From DASQDT01 sp036380435 (GTDB lineage: Bacteria; Acidobacteriota; Blastocatellia; Pyrinomonadales; Pyrinomonadaceae): 12,504 bases of DNA. Shown one piece after another: positions 6,422 through 12,504 of this stretch. The notes beneath the pieces are model-generated. The model searched no databases. It was not told where the DNA came from and saw nothing but the letters and a program-made list of their open reading frames with translations. Within the stretch, counting starts at the first letter, position 1, and every line of letters begins with the position of its first letter. The position numbers were made by a program, and so were the translations under genes. The stretch covers positions 1 through 12,504 of the forward strand of contig DASVES010000288.1 of assembly GCA_036380435.1 (NCBI GenBank), in the 5' to 3' direction.

Positions 6422-7840
6422 TCAGTAGATGTTGAAATTGTACTCGACACTTATCCACTGAGAGGCGTTCCGCCCCTCCCTCTGCGCGGGGGTGAAGCGA
6501 ATCTTCTTCGCCGCTTCAATCGCCCGCTCCGTCAACCCATCGGGCAGACCCTTTAAGACCGAGATGTCCGAGACCGTGCCGTCGGCGCGCAGGGCGAGGC
6601 GGAGTTTGACCACGCCCGTGACGTTGTTGCGCCGCGCCTGCTCCGTGAAGCCCGGCTCCGGCTTGGAGACGAGGACGGCGCGGCGCGTCACATCGCGCGC
6701 CCTTAGAACGCCGTCGCGTTCGCCCGCGCCGCCGCGCAACCCGTCGGGGCCGCCGGGGCCGCCGCCGCCGATCTTGCGCCGGCCGCCGCCCGTGTTGCCG
6801 TCTTCGCCGGGGCCGTAACCGCCGCCGCGGCCTTTACCGATGCCGCCGCCATCGCCATCGCCGATGCCGTCGCCCGTGCCGGGGCCGGATGACAACTCCT
6901 TCGCGTTAGAGCGCGGGTCGCCGTAGGGGATGGGCCGATAGTCGGGCGGGAAGAGTGCGGCGTCGGCGTCGAGGTGCGGCACGACGGCGAGACTCGGGTT
7001 CTTCACCGCCGGCGGGTGCGGGTTTGGCGCGACGATCTGCGGCTGCAAGATACCGGGCGGGGTCTTCCCCTCCGACGCGCGCGTCTGCTCTTCGCGGCCG
7101 CCGCCGCCGCCGCCCTGCGGACGCTCCTGCTTCGGCTTCATGCCGCCGCCCTCGCCTCTGGCCCGGCCGGGCGAGCCGGCGTCCTCCTCGCGCTTCTCAG
7201 GGACGGCCGTGTTGTTGGGCAGCATCCCGATGAGTTCGTAGTCGCTGCGCGCGGGCGTCCGTCGCTCCATGTAGGACAGACGGAGTCGTTCGAGTCCGAA
7301 GACGACGCCGATGAACGACAGCATGACGACGAAGGAGGTCATGGCCGCCGCGGCGACGTTGCGTTGCGAGATGAATGCCCAGACGAACTCGGCGTAGGCC
7401 ACGACGAAGCGTTTGACGAAGCCGAACGGCTCCTCCTTGAACGAGGGCCACGTGAGCTGCGACTCGCGCGACACGTCGCGCAGTTGCCGCGCCAGACGCC
7501 GCGCCAAGCCCTCATCCTCAAGAAGCGTCAAACGATAGTCGGCGCGCGCGTTCACGCGCAGTAAGCCCGCGCCCGCCCGCGCGAATCCGTTTAGCGGGAT
7601 GACTTGTGCCATGCGAGTCCTCAATCTTTCTTCGTAGCCGCCCCAGAAATTCTCGCCGGGGAGCGCCGACTCCGCGGCCGTGTCGAACACACGCAGCGCC
7701 GCCCCCATCGAGCGCAACTGCTCTCCGCACGCCTCGCACCGCTCGACCTCCGCGAGCAGACGCGAACGCGCCGCCACGCCGCCCGTCTCGTCGAAGATTA
7801 GGTCGAGCAGGCCGTCTTCGTGTCTCAGGCAGTCGTGCAT
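6422..7840 (-). CDS. Anti-sigma-like membrane protein with C-terminal TonB domain
   Basis: 472 residues. The N-terminus (1-50) resembles anti-sigma zinc-finger domains: Cys4 and His7, then Cys35-x2-Cys38 in a helical context, although the His usually four residues before the first Cys of the pair is Glu31. A cytoplasmic helical segment leads to one membrane helix (about 163-183, AMTSFVVMLSFIGVVFG). The outer part has a charged Pro/Gly/Lys stretch (about 210-280), a very Gly-rich spacer (about 319-372) and a TonB C-terminal domain (about 385-472: KPEPGFTEQARRNNVTGVV, LRADGTVSDISVLKGLPDGL, AIEAAKKIRFTPA, WISVEYNFNIY). The ATG at 7840 has GAGGAGG in front and overlaps the sigma gene by 16 bases, implying translational coupling. 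Likely role: holds the partner sigma factor at the inner membrane, while the periplasmic TonB domain contacts an envelope partner. The pairing is well supported; the mechanism is inference. Confidence 0.88.
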   Translation of the reverse strand: MHDCLRHEDGLLDLIFDETGGVAARSRLLAEVERCEACGEQLRSMGAALRVFDTAAESALPGENFWGGYEERLRTRMAQVIPLNGFARAGAGLLRVNARADYRLTLLEDEGLARRLARQLRDVSRESQLTWPSFKEEPFGFVKRFVVAYAEFVWAFISQRNVAAAAMTSFVVMLSFIGVVFGLERLRLSYMERRTPARSDYELIGMLPNNTAVPEKREEDAGSPGRARGEGGGMKPKQERPQGGGGGGREEQTRASEGKTPPGILQPQIVAPNPHPPAVKNPSLAVVPHLDADAALFPPDYRPIPYGDPRSNAKELSSGPGTGDGIGDGDGGGIGKGRGGGYGPGEDGNTGGGRRKIGGGGPGGPDGLRGGAGERDGVLRARDVTRRAVLVSKPEPGFTEQARRNNVTGVVKLRLALRADGTVSDISVLKGLPDGLTERAIEAAKKIRFTPAQREGRNASQWISVEYNFNIY

Positions 7841-8484
7841 GTCGCCTCCTCATCGGGACAGGCAAGCCCGCCCGCGCCGAGCGCGACGCAGTCGGCCCCC
7901 GCCGCGGCCTCGCCCACACCCAACGACTCGCGCAGCTTCGAGACGGCGCGGAAGAGCGACTTCTTGACCGCGCCCGCCGAGCAGCCGAACGCCTCGGCGA
8001 TCTCCTGATAGGTCATCCCCTCGCGGTGCTTGAGCAGGAAGGCGAGACGCTGCTGCGGAGTCAGCTCGCCGAGCGCGCGCATGACGCGCCCGACGAGGAG
8101 GCGCTGATGAAAGTCGGCTTCGGCGTCGGCTCCGTGATGCACGCCCGCGCCGTTCGCGCCGTCAGCCTCGCCGAGTTCTTCCATCTTCACGGTCGTCTTC
8201 TCGCTGTCGAGGGTGTAAGTCATGGCGCGCTGGTGGTTGAGAAAAGTGTTGACGGTAATCTGCCGGAGCCATGTGTAGAAGCTCGATTGGCCGCGGAAGC
8301 TTCGGACGCTGCGGTAAGCCTTGAGCCAGACCTCTTGCGAGAGGTCTTCGGCGTCTTCGGGGCTGCGGCAGTAGTGGAGGGCGAGCGCGTAGATGCGCCG
8401 CTGGTGCGTCCGCGCGATCTGGCAGAAGGCATCCGAGTCGCCCCCCTGCGCCCGCCTGATTAACTCGTCTTCGCCTGTGTTCAC
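7825..8484 (-). CDS. ECF-type (sigma-70 family) RNA polymerase sigma factor
   Basis: 219 residues from the GTG at 8484. Region 2 covers about 18-88: RIYALALHYCRSPEDAEDLSQ, then EVWLKAYRSVRSF and FYTWLRQITVNTFLNHQR, with the core-binding DLSQEVWLKAY and the DNA-melting FYTWL. A spacer rich in Gly, Ala, Glu and His (about 95-125) precedes region 4 (about 139-190): LTPQQRLAFLLKHREGMTYQ, then EIAEAFGCSAGAVKKSLFRA, a helix-turn-helix that reads the -35 box. The C-terminal tail holds three cysteines (199, 209, 216). I chose the GTG at 8484 because AAGGG sits 7 bases before it and MNTGEDELIRRAQ is a normal ECF beginning; an upstream in-frame GTG at 8520 adds 12 residues but has no ribosome-binding site. 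The overlapping downstream gene is its presumed anti-sigma regulator. Confidence 0.93.
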   Translation of the reverse strand: MNTGEDELIRRAQGGDSDAFCQIARTHQRRIYALALHYCRSPEDAEDLSQEVWLKAYRSVRSFRGQSSFYTWLRQITVNTFLNHQRAMTYTLDSEKTTVKMEELGEADGANGAGVHHGADAEADFHQRLLVGRVMRALGELTPQQRLAFLLKHREGMTYQEIAEAFGCSAGAVKKSLFRAVSKLRESLGVGEAAAGADCVALGAGGLACPDEEATCTTA

Positions 8485-8593
8485 AATCAAGCCCTTTGCG
8501 ACGGTCGCAGATATAGACACGGCTCGCGCGCGGAAGGTTGGCGGGAGAGGCGGAAGTTTTTATAGATCAATTTTTACCAGCGTGTGATGCGCG

Positions 8594-8620
8594 GCAGACT
8601 CACACTCCACAAACAGTTCC
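8594..8620 (-). promoter_or_regulatory. Candidate ECF-type promoter for the sigma/anti-sigma pair
   Basis: On the minus strand GGAACTG (8614-8620) is followed after 15 bases by TCTGC (8594-8598). This resembles the sigma-E/ECF pattern (GGAACTT, 15-17 bases, TCTGA) and lies about 110 bases before the sigma start codon, just past the terminator of the SPFH gene. Autoregulation is usual for ECF factors. Both boxes are short, so chance is possible. A TATAAA (8558-8563) further downstream on the same strand is a rival -10 box but has no clear -35. Confidence 0.4.
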
Positions 8621-8631
8621 CTCTTCCAGAC

Positions 8632-8666
8632 AAAAAAATCGGCCACCCCGTTTCCGGGATGGCCGA
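8632..8666 (-). terminator. Intrinsic terminator of the SPFH operon
   Basis: On the minus strand an 11-bp stem (8656-8666 with 8639-8649, one G-T wobble) closes a 6-base loop and is followed directly by seven T (8632-8638). It begins 33 bases after the stop codon at 8700. This is a textbook Rho-independent terminator. Confidence 0.93.
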
Positions 8667-8699
8667 CGCGCACGCGAAAGTGTGGATGCGTTCGCGGGA

Positions 8700-10904
8700 T
8701 TACTTCTGCGTGGCCGGCGTCTTCGTGCCGTTGCCGGTCGGCTGCTGATCCATGATGCGGTCGCGGAAGAGGTTCATCAGCAGAAGTGTGCCGATGCCGC
8801 CGCCCGCCTCCGTGCCGGCGCCGCCGCCCGTCGCCAACACGTCGGGAGTGATACGGACGCCCTTCTCGCCGATGACCTTCAGGGTCTCGACGATGGCGAC
8901 GCCCTGCTGCCCGAGCGCGTTGACCTGCTCGTGGTAGGCGACGCCCTGCGCCTCGCCCATCAGACGCATCTTCTCGGCCTCGGCCTTACCCGTGGCGAGG
9001 ATGTAGTGGGCCTCGCCCTCGGCCTCGGCCTTGCGCTGCTCGGAGCGCCGGGTCGAAATCTCGACGCCGACGGTCGCCGCCATCAGGTCTTTCTGGTTGT
9101 CGGCGTGGGCGCGCGTCTTCTCAAGCTGGATGCGCTTCTCCTCGGCCTCGCGCTGCGCGTTGTACATGTTCTGGCGCTGCTCGGCGAGAATCTTCTCGGT
9201 CTGCGTCTTCATCAACTCCTCGGGGAGATGGATGTGGCAGATGAGGACGTTGACCACGTCAACGTGATACTTCAGCAGGTGCATCCGCACGCGCGCCTCG
9301 GCCCGCTCCTGCTCCTCGTGGCGGTTCTGGAGATAAGCCATCGCGGACGACTCCGACGCCTGATTGCGGAAGATGGAGTCGATGAGCGGGTGCATCACGT
9401 TCTGGATGAGCTTGTCGGTGTTGCCGATCTTCGCCACCATGAAGGGCGCGTCTTCAGGTTTGACGCGGAAGACGACGCGCACTTCGAGCTTCATCGTGAA
9501 GCCGTCTTTGGAGATGACCTCGAAGGGGTCGAAGGTGTTGTCCACGTCCTCGGCCGTCCACTCCACCGTCATGTTCGTCGTCGGGATGATGATCGGCGAC
9601 ATGGCCAGCGTGTTGATGTAGTACTTGCCGGGGCCGACGACCGACTCCTGTATGCCGCGGAAGCCTTCGGGCACGACGTAAGCCTCGTGCGCGCCCTGAT
9701 CGAGCCGCTGGTCGGCCGGGTCGTTGGCGATGAGTTCTTCCTGAATCTCGTTGAGGCGGCGGTTCTCGCCTTCGAGCTTGTCGAGGCGGGCGGCGGCCTT
9801 CGAGACCTGATCGCGCTCCTCCTGTTCGAGCCGCTCGCGCACCTTGTTGGCCATCTCGCGGCGGATGTCCTCGCCGGGGTCTTTGCCGACGTTCGAGACG
9901 ATGACGGCCACCTCGCCCGGCTTCACTTCCTTCGCCGACTCGGGGATGAGCTTGAAGACCAGCGGGTTGATGTAGTAGGTGCCGGGCAGGAGGATGTCCT
10001 TCTGCGGCCCGCGCTGGCCGCCCCCCGAGATGAACTCGTTGCAGTCCTGGAAATTGTCGTGGCCGGTGACCGGGGTGGCGACGTAGTCGCGCGGGTCGAG
10101 CGGCGCGCCGTCCAAAGCCTCGACGAGTCCGATCTGGTTCTCGTGAATCACGGTCGCGTCGTAGAGGCGGACGGTGAACAGCCCCGGCTTCATCTCGTTG
10201 GGATTCTCAACCGAGATCGACTGCGTAAGGATGCGGTAGGTGCCGGGCGTCAGGATTTCGACCTGCGGCCCCTTCTGGCCGCCGCTGCCGATGAAGGCTT
10301 CGGCGTCCTGAAAGTTGCGGTGGTGGGCGACAGCCTTGCCGTGGAGGCGGCCGGCGTCGAGCGGGTCGCCGTCGGCCGAGGTGATGACGCCGACCTTGCC
10401 CGGCGGCACCTGCGTCGCCTTCGAGACGGAGACCCGAAACAGGTACGGGTGAATCGGCCACAGGCCCGGCGGGAGCGTGCGCAGTTGGATGCCCTTGACG
10501 CCGCCGCGTTTGATGAACGCGATGGGGTCCTGGAAGTTGTTGTGGGCGTTCTGCGCGCGGTCGGGGGCGAAGATACTCCCGGCCTGCATCGGCTCGCCGT
10601 CAATCGCCTCGACGACGCCGAGTTCGTCCGCCCCGATCTCGATGAGCGGGACTTTGCGGACGACTTTCTCAAAGGGCCACTTGATGAAGTGGAGGCCCGG
10701 CTTGAGCACGTCGGCCTGAATGCCGACCTCGCCCTCGGTGGCGACCACGCGGCCGGGCGGCATCTTCGCGCCGAAGTAGCGCCGCTCCTTGATCGCGATC
10801 TCGCGCGCGCCGATGTTGGCGAGCACGCAGCTCAAGATGATGAGCAGGGCCACGAAGATAATGAACCCGACCACCAGGTAGGGGGCGAAAGCAAAAATGT
10901 TCAT
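8700..10904 (-). CDS. SPFH/band-7 (flotillin-like) membrane protein with internal repeats
   Basis: 734 residues. One N-terminal membrane helix (about 8-29). Then come three clear repeats of about 65-85 residues, starting near 94, 170 and 257. Each has the order [strand]-DG-P, H-x-NFQD (121-126, 195-200, 282-287), FIxxGGxxGxQ and LxPGxYxI (144-151, 218-225, 305-312). A fourth, degenerate copy (331-346 and 413-430, ending VGPGKYYI) is split by a charged helical insert (about 348-400). The band-7 domain covers about 443-580 (SKDGFTMKLEVRVVFRV, IQNVMHPLIDSIFRNQAS), followed by a long Glu/Arg/Ala coiled coil (about 560-660) and a Gly-rich hydrophobic tail. SPFH proteins oligomerise into membrane cages or scaffolds that organise proteases or lipid domains. 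The ATG at 10904 has GAGG 8 bases upstream, within the end of the preceding gene, three bases away. The family is certain; the specific function is unknown. Confidence 0.92.
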   Translation of the reverse strand: MNIFAFAPYLVVGFIIFVALLIILSCVLANIGAREIAIKERRYFGAKMPPGRVVATEGEVGIQADVLKPGLHFIKWPFEKVVRKVPLIEIGADELGVVEAIDGEPMQAGSIFAPDRAQNAHNNFQDPIAFIKRGGVKGIQLRTLPPGLWPIHPYLFRVSVSKATQVPPGKVGVITSADGDPLDAGRLHGKAVAHHRNFQDAEAFIGSGGQKGPQVEILTPGTYRILTQSISVENPNEMKPGLFTVRLYDATVIHENQIGLVEALDGAPLDPRDYVATPVTGHDNFQDCNEFISGGGQRGPQKDILLPGTYYINPLVFKLIPESAKEVKPGEVAVIVSNVGKDPGEDIRREMANKVRERLEQEERDQVSKAAARLDKLEGENRRLNEIQEELIANDPADQRLDQGAHEAYVVPEGFRGIQESVVGPGKYYINTLAMSPIIIPTTNMTVEWTAEDVDNTFDPFEVISKDGFTMKLEVRVVFRVKPEDAPFMVAKIGNTDKLIQNVMHPLIDSIFRNQASESSAMAYLQNRHEEQERAEARVRMHLLKYHVDVVNVLICHIHLPEELMKTQTEKILAEQRQNMYNAQREAEEKRIQLEKTRAHADNQKDLMAATVGVEISTRRSEQRKAEAEGEAHYILATGKAEAEKMRLMGEAQGVAYHEQVNALGQQGVAIVETLKVIGEKGVRITPDVLATGGGAGTEAGGGIGTLLLMNLFRDRIMDQQPTGNGTKTPATQK

Positions 10905-10907
10905 GGT

Positions 10908-11714
10908 TTACCTCAGAGTGTCGCCGGCTTCGACTTCATCCGGCTGTGTGGAGAGACGCTCGCGCGGTGGCGGCGCGGCCGACAGACGGCGACGCACCTC
11001 GGCGAGTTGTTGCTTGAGACGGAAGCCGGCGCCCGTGCGGATGGCCTCGGGCGCGAGCACCCAGTATTCGCTCTCGAAGAGACGGCACAGGTCTTCGGCC
11101 GACCTGCCGGGGAAGCGTCCCTGCTCCCAGGCTTCGGCGACCTCCTCGACCGCCGCGCGATAAACTCCCGCGTCGTCGGAGAGCGCGGCGACGCGCAGAA
11201 AGTCTGTGACCGGGACGTTGTCGGGCGAAAGTCTCCAGAGGGTCAACAGTGCGCCGGCGAGCATCCGGCTGGCGCGAAGGTCTCGGCCCGCTATCACGTG
11301 CGCGGCGACGGCGCGCACGTTCTCGGCCGAGGGGTCGCGCTTGAGGAGCGCGCCGAGCACTTCGTCGTAGAGTTTTTTGTCGCCCGTCAAGCGGGCCTCG
11401 CCGAGCGCCGCCAGCTCCCCGCGGCTGGCCCGCTCGCGCAAGCGCGCGGCGTCTCCGGCGTGTGTGTAGGGAATAGAGGCAAGGCCCGCGCCCCCGCCGT
11501 CGCCGCCCGCCGCGCCGCGCGAGTCGTCTTCAAAAAGCCCCCTCGCAGGCGTGGGGAAGAAGTCCTGCTCGGCCGCGCTCTTGAGCGATTGGCGTTTCGT
11601 GCGATAGAGGACGAAAGAGATAGCTGCCAGAAGGAAGAACGAAATGATGAGAACGGCGCTCAATTTACCTGTGCCTTCCGCGCCGGCCGACGCGACGGCT
11701 TTCAACAATTTCAA
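10908..11714 (-). CDS. Single-span membrane protein, operon partner of the SPFH protein
   Basis: 268 residues if read from the TTG at 11714. A membrane helix (about 18-36, LSAVLIISFFLLAAISFVLY) is followed by basic residues (RTKRQ), a Gly/Ala/Asp linker (about 60-80), then an all-helical region (about 88-245) of short antiparallel-looking helices such as LRERASRGELAALGEARLTG, KKLYDEVLGALLKRD and VYRAAVEEVAEAWEQG, recalling TPR- or HEAT-like solenoids without a clear repeat. The tail is Pro/Arg-rich. I do not recognise a family. Only three bases separate its stop from the SPFH ATG, so the two are almost surely co-translated and probably act together at the membrane. The start is uncertain: no ATG is available, and in-frame TTGs lie at 11714, 11708, 11705 and near 11663, the last with a GGAAGG upstream. 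Confidence 0.78.
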   Translation of the reverse strand: MKLLKAVASAGAEGTGKLSAVLIISFFLLAAISFVLYRTKRQSLKSAAEQDFFPTPARGLFEDDSRGAAGGDGGGAGLASIPYTHAGDAARLRERASRGELAALGEARLTGDKKLYDEVLGALLKRDPSAENVRAVAAHVIAGRDLRASRMLAGALLTLWRLSPDNVPVTDFLRVAALSDDAGVYRAAVEEVAEAWEQGRFPGRSAEDLCRLFESEYWVLAPEAIRTGAGFRLKQQLAEVRRRLSAAPPPRERLSTQPDEVEAGDTLR

Positions 11715-11715
11715 G

Positions 11716-11728
11716 CCGGTGCTACCGG
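11716..11728 (-). repeat. Short hairpin just before the start of the membrane-protein gene
   Basis: CCGGT and ACCGG (11716-11720 and 11724-11728) form a 5-bp stem with a 3-base loop ending one base before the TTG at 11714. It occupies the place of a ribosome-binding site and could reduce initiation there. It may equally mean that the true start is further downstream. Confidence 0.35.
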
Positions 11729-11744
11729 ACGCCGTTGCATCAGC

Positions 11745-11750
11745 ATTATA
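11745..11750 (-). promoter_or_regulatory. Candidate -10 box of the SPFH operon promoter
   Basis: A perfect TATAAT on the minus strand, 30 bases before the TTG at 11714, in a small AT-rich island between a terminator and the operon. No good -35 TTGACA is seen 16-18 bases upstream; GAACTT lies at 16 bases. The position fits a promoter; the missing -35 lowers confidence. Confidence 0.45.
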
Positions 11751-11795
11751 CGACAGGGGGGTCGGAAAGTTCTACGGCCACGGGCGGGAAGCACC

Positions 11796-11833
11796 AAAGC
11801 CCCGCACGTCCCCAAAGGGGAGACGTGCGGGGC
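11796..11833 (-). terminator. Strong hairpin terminator after the right-edge gene
   Basis: 12-bp perfect stem (11822-11833 with 11799-11810, GCCCCGCACGTC) with a further CCC/GGG pairing inside. On the minus strand the stem is followed by TTTGGTGCTT, a short, imperfect U-tract. It lies 56 bases after the stop of the 11890-12504 gene and before the SPFH operon promoter, so it most likely isolates the two units. Confidence 0.7.
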
Positions 11834-11889
11834 ACATTGAATGAAGCGCGAAAGATTTCCCGAGTTTACGGGACGCTCACCGGGGTGTT

Positions 11890-12504
11890 TTAAAACGTGA
11901 ACTCTTCCGTCTCGGTGTCACACGAAGGCGTGCGGCTCGGCGGCTGGCTCTGCTCGACCCGCCAGACATAGTCAGCGGCGTGCGGCGCCGCCGGTGCGGC
12001 GTCGTCCGTCCTGACCGACGCGGCCCGGCGCACGTACTCGCCCCTGACGCGCTCCTGGAAATGTTTGAGGCCCGGCCCCTTGAGGAGCTTGTCGAACTTG
12101 AACATGACGGGGAGTGCTTCGACGCGCGGCGCCGTCAGGGAGACGGGGGCGTGGCCGTGCACCGCGGCCGGCGGTTTTGGGGCGCGTACCAGAACTCGCG
12201 CCTCTGAAATCGCCGACTCGACCGAGATCAACTCGTCGAGGCCGTCGAGCATCGCCAGCTCTTTCCCGATCACTTCAAACGCCTCTTCGGCGCGGAGATG
12301 CGTGGCGCTCAGCCGAGACGACGATGCCGTCAACGACTTAGCCAGGCGCGACTCTCTCCTCGCGACCTGCGCCTGTGTGGAGCCTTCCGGCGCGGCGGCG
12401 CGGACGAGGAGCGCCGTCTGCGGGAGTTGCTGCGCGCGCGACCCGCCCGCGACCTTCTGCCCGTGGAGACTCAGGAAAACGTTCCAGACACCCGCGGTCA
12501 GCCG
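11890..12504 (-). CDS. Unrecognised protein, N-terminus beyond the window
   Basis: The frame is open from the right edge to the TAA at 11890, giving 204 residues of a longer protein. An in-frame TTG at 12333 is not needed as a start because coding-like sequence continues upstream (WNVFLSLHGQKVAGGSRAQQ near the edge). The visible part has an Arg/Ala-rich segment, helical stretches (LRAEEAFEVIGKELAMLDGL), a Pro/Val-rich linker (RAPKPPAAVHGHAPVSL), then VMFKFDKLLKGPGLKHFQERV and an acidic end, TETEEFTF. I see no membrane helix and no motif I can name. It is transcribed in the same direction as the SPFH operon but separated from it by the hairpin at 11799-11833. Confidence 0.7.
   Translation of the reverse strand, partial: RLTAGVWNVFLSLHGQKVAGGSRAQQLPQTALLVRAAAPEGSTQAQVARRESRLAKSLTASSSRLSATHLRAEEAFEVIGKELAMLDGLDELISVESAISEARVLVRAPKPPAAVHGHAPVSLTAPRVEALPVMFKFDKLLKGPGLKHFQERVRGEYVRRAASVRTDDAAPAAPHAADYVWRVEQSQPPSRTPSCDTETEEFTF

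Noticed and set aside
6198..6458. Small frames translated from the perfect palindrome (both strands give VPRAVASGS-like peptides)
   Set aside because: They are by-products of the inverted repeat plus the antisense of the aminotransferase end, not genes.
7606..8463. A 285-residue plus-strand frame opposite the sigma and anti-sigma genes
   Set aside because: Antisense shadow; the minus-strand frames encode clear sigma region 2 and 4 motifs.
11714..11748. Upstream mini-frame MLMQRRPVAPA ending on the TGA that overlaps the TTG start
   Set aside because: Its ATGs overlap or lie right beside the TATAAT box, so they are probably at or before the transcription start.
8538..11840. An 1100-residue open frame on the plus strand antisense to the SPFH operon
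   Set aside because: It mirrors the codon positions of the minus-strand genes, is rich in Arg, Asp, Leu, Val and His as antisense GC-rich frames are, crosses two terminators and has no recognisable domain.

Overview
This is a GC-rich (by eye roughly 65 % G+C) bacterial chromosomal window. It carries seven complete or nearly complete genes and one more gene cut by the right edge. There are no rRNA, tRNA, CRISPR, phage or transposase genes. An alternative sigma factor coupled to a membrane anti-sigma/TonB-like protein, strong GC codon bias with long antisense shadow frames, heptamer arrays and a perfect long palindrome between genes would all suit an Acidobacteriota-type (e.g. Blastocatellia-like) Gram-negative genome. 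That placement is inference from style, not proof.

Layout. Positions 1-3512 (minus) hold almost all of metH, cobalamin-dependent methionine synthase; only its extreme C-terminus is missing. Upstream of it lies a 309-base non-coding stretch (3513-3821) with a pair of inverted heptamer arrays, a strong minus-strand intrinsic terminator and a structured leader-like segment. A small secreted protein of unknown function follows (3822-4289, minus). A divergent region then leads to coaD (4509-5003, plus; coenzyme A synthesis) and a class I PLP aminotransferase of the aspartate aminotransferase type (5105-6319, plus). A perfect 33-bp inverted repeat with a 6-nt loop (6333-6404) separates this from a minus-strand signalling pair.

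That pair is an ECF sigma factor (7825-8484) overlapping by 16 bases a 472-residue protein (6422-7840). The latter joins an anti-sigma-type N-terminus, one membrane helix, a Gly-rich spacer and a TonB C-terminal domain. A candidate ECF-type promoter lies before the sigma gene. Further right, a two-gene minus-strand operon encodes a single-span membrane protein (10908-11714) and a 734-residue SPFH/band-7 protein with an internal fourfold repeat (8700-10904). It starts near a TATAAT box and ends in a classic terminator. The last gene (11890-12504, minus) is an unrecognised protein, 5'-truncated, with its own hairpin terminator.

How the parts work together. metH, coaD and the aminotransferase are housekeeping metabolism. 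The sigma/anti-sigma-TonB pair looks like an envelope-signal-to-transcription circuit. The SPFH pair looks like a membrane-scaffold module. The least explained items are the anti-sigma/TonB fusion, the repeat architecture of the SPFH protein, the metH leader and the two unrelated inverted-repeat structures.
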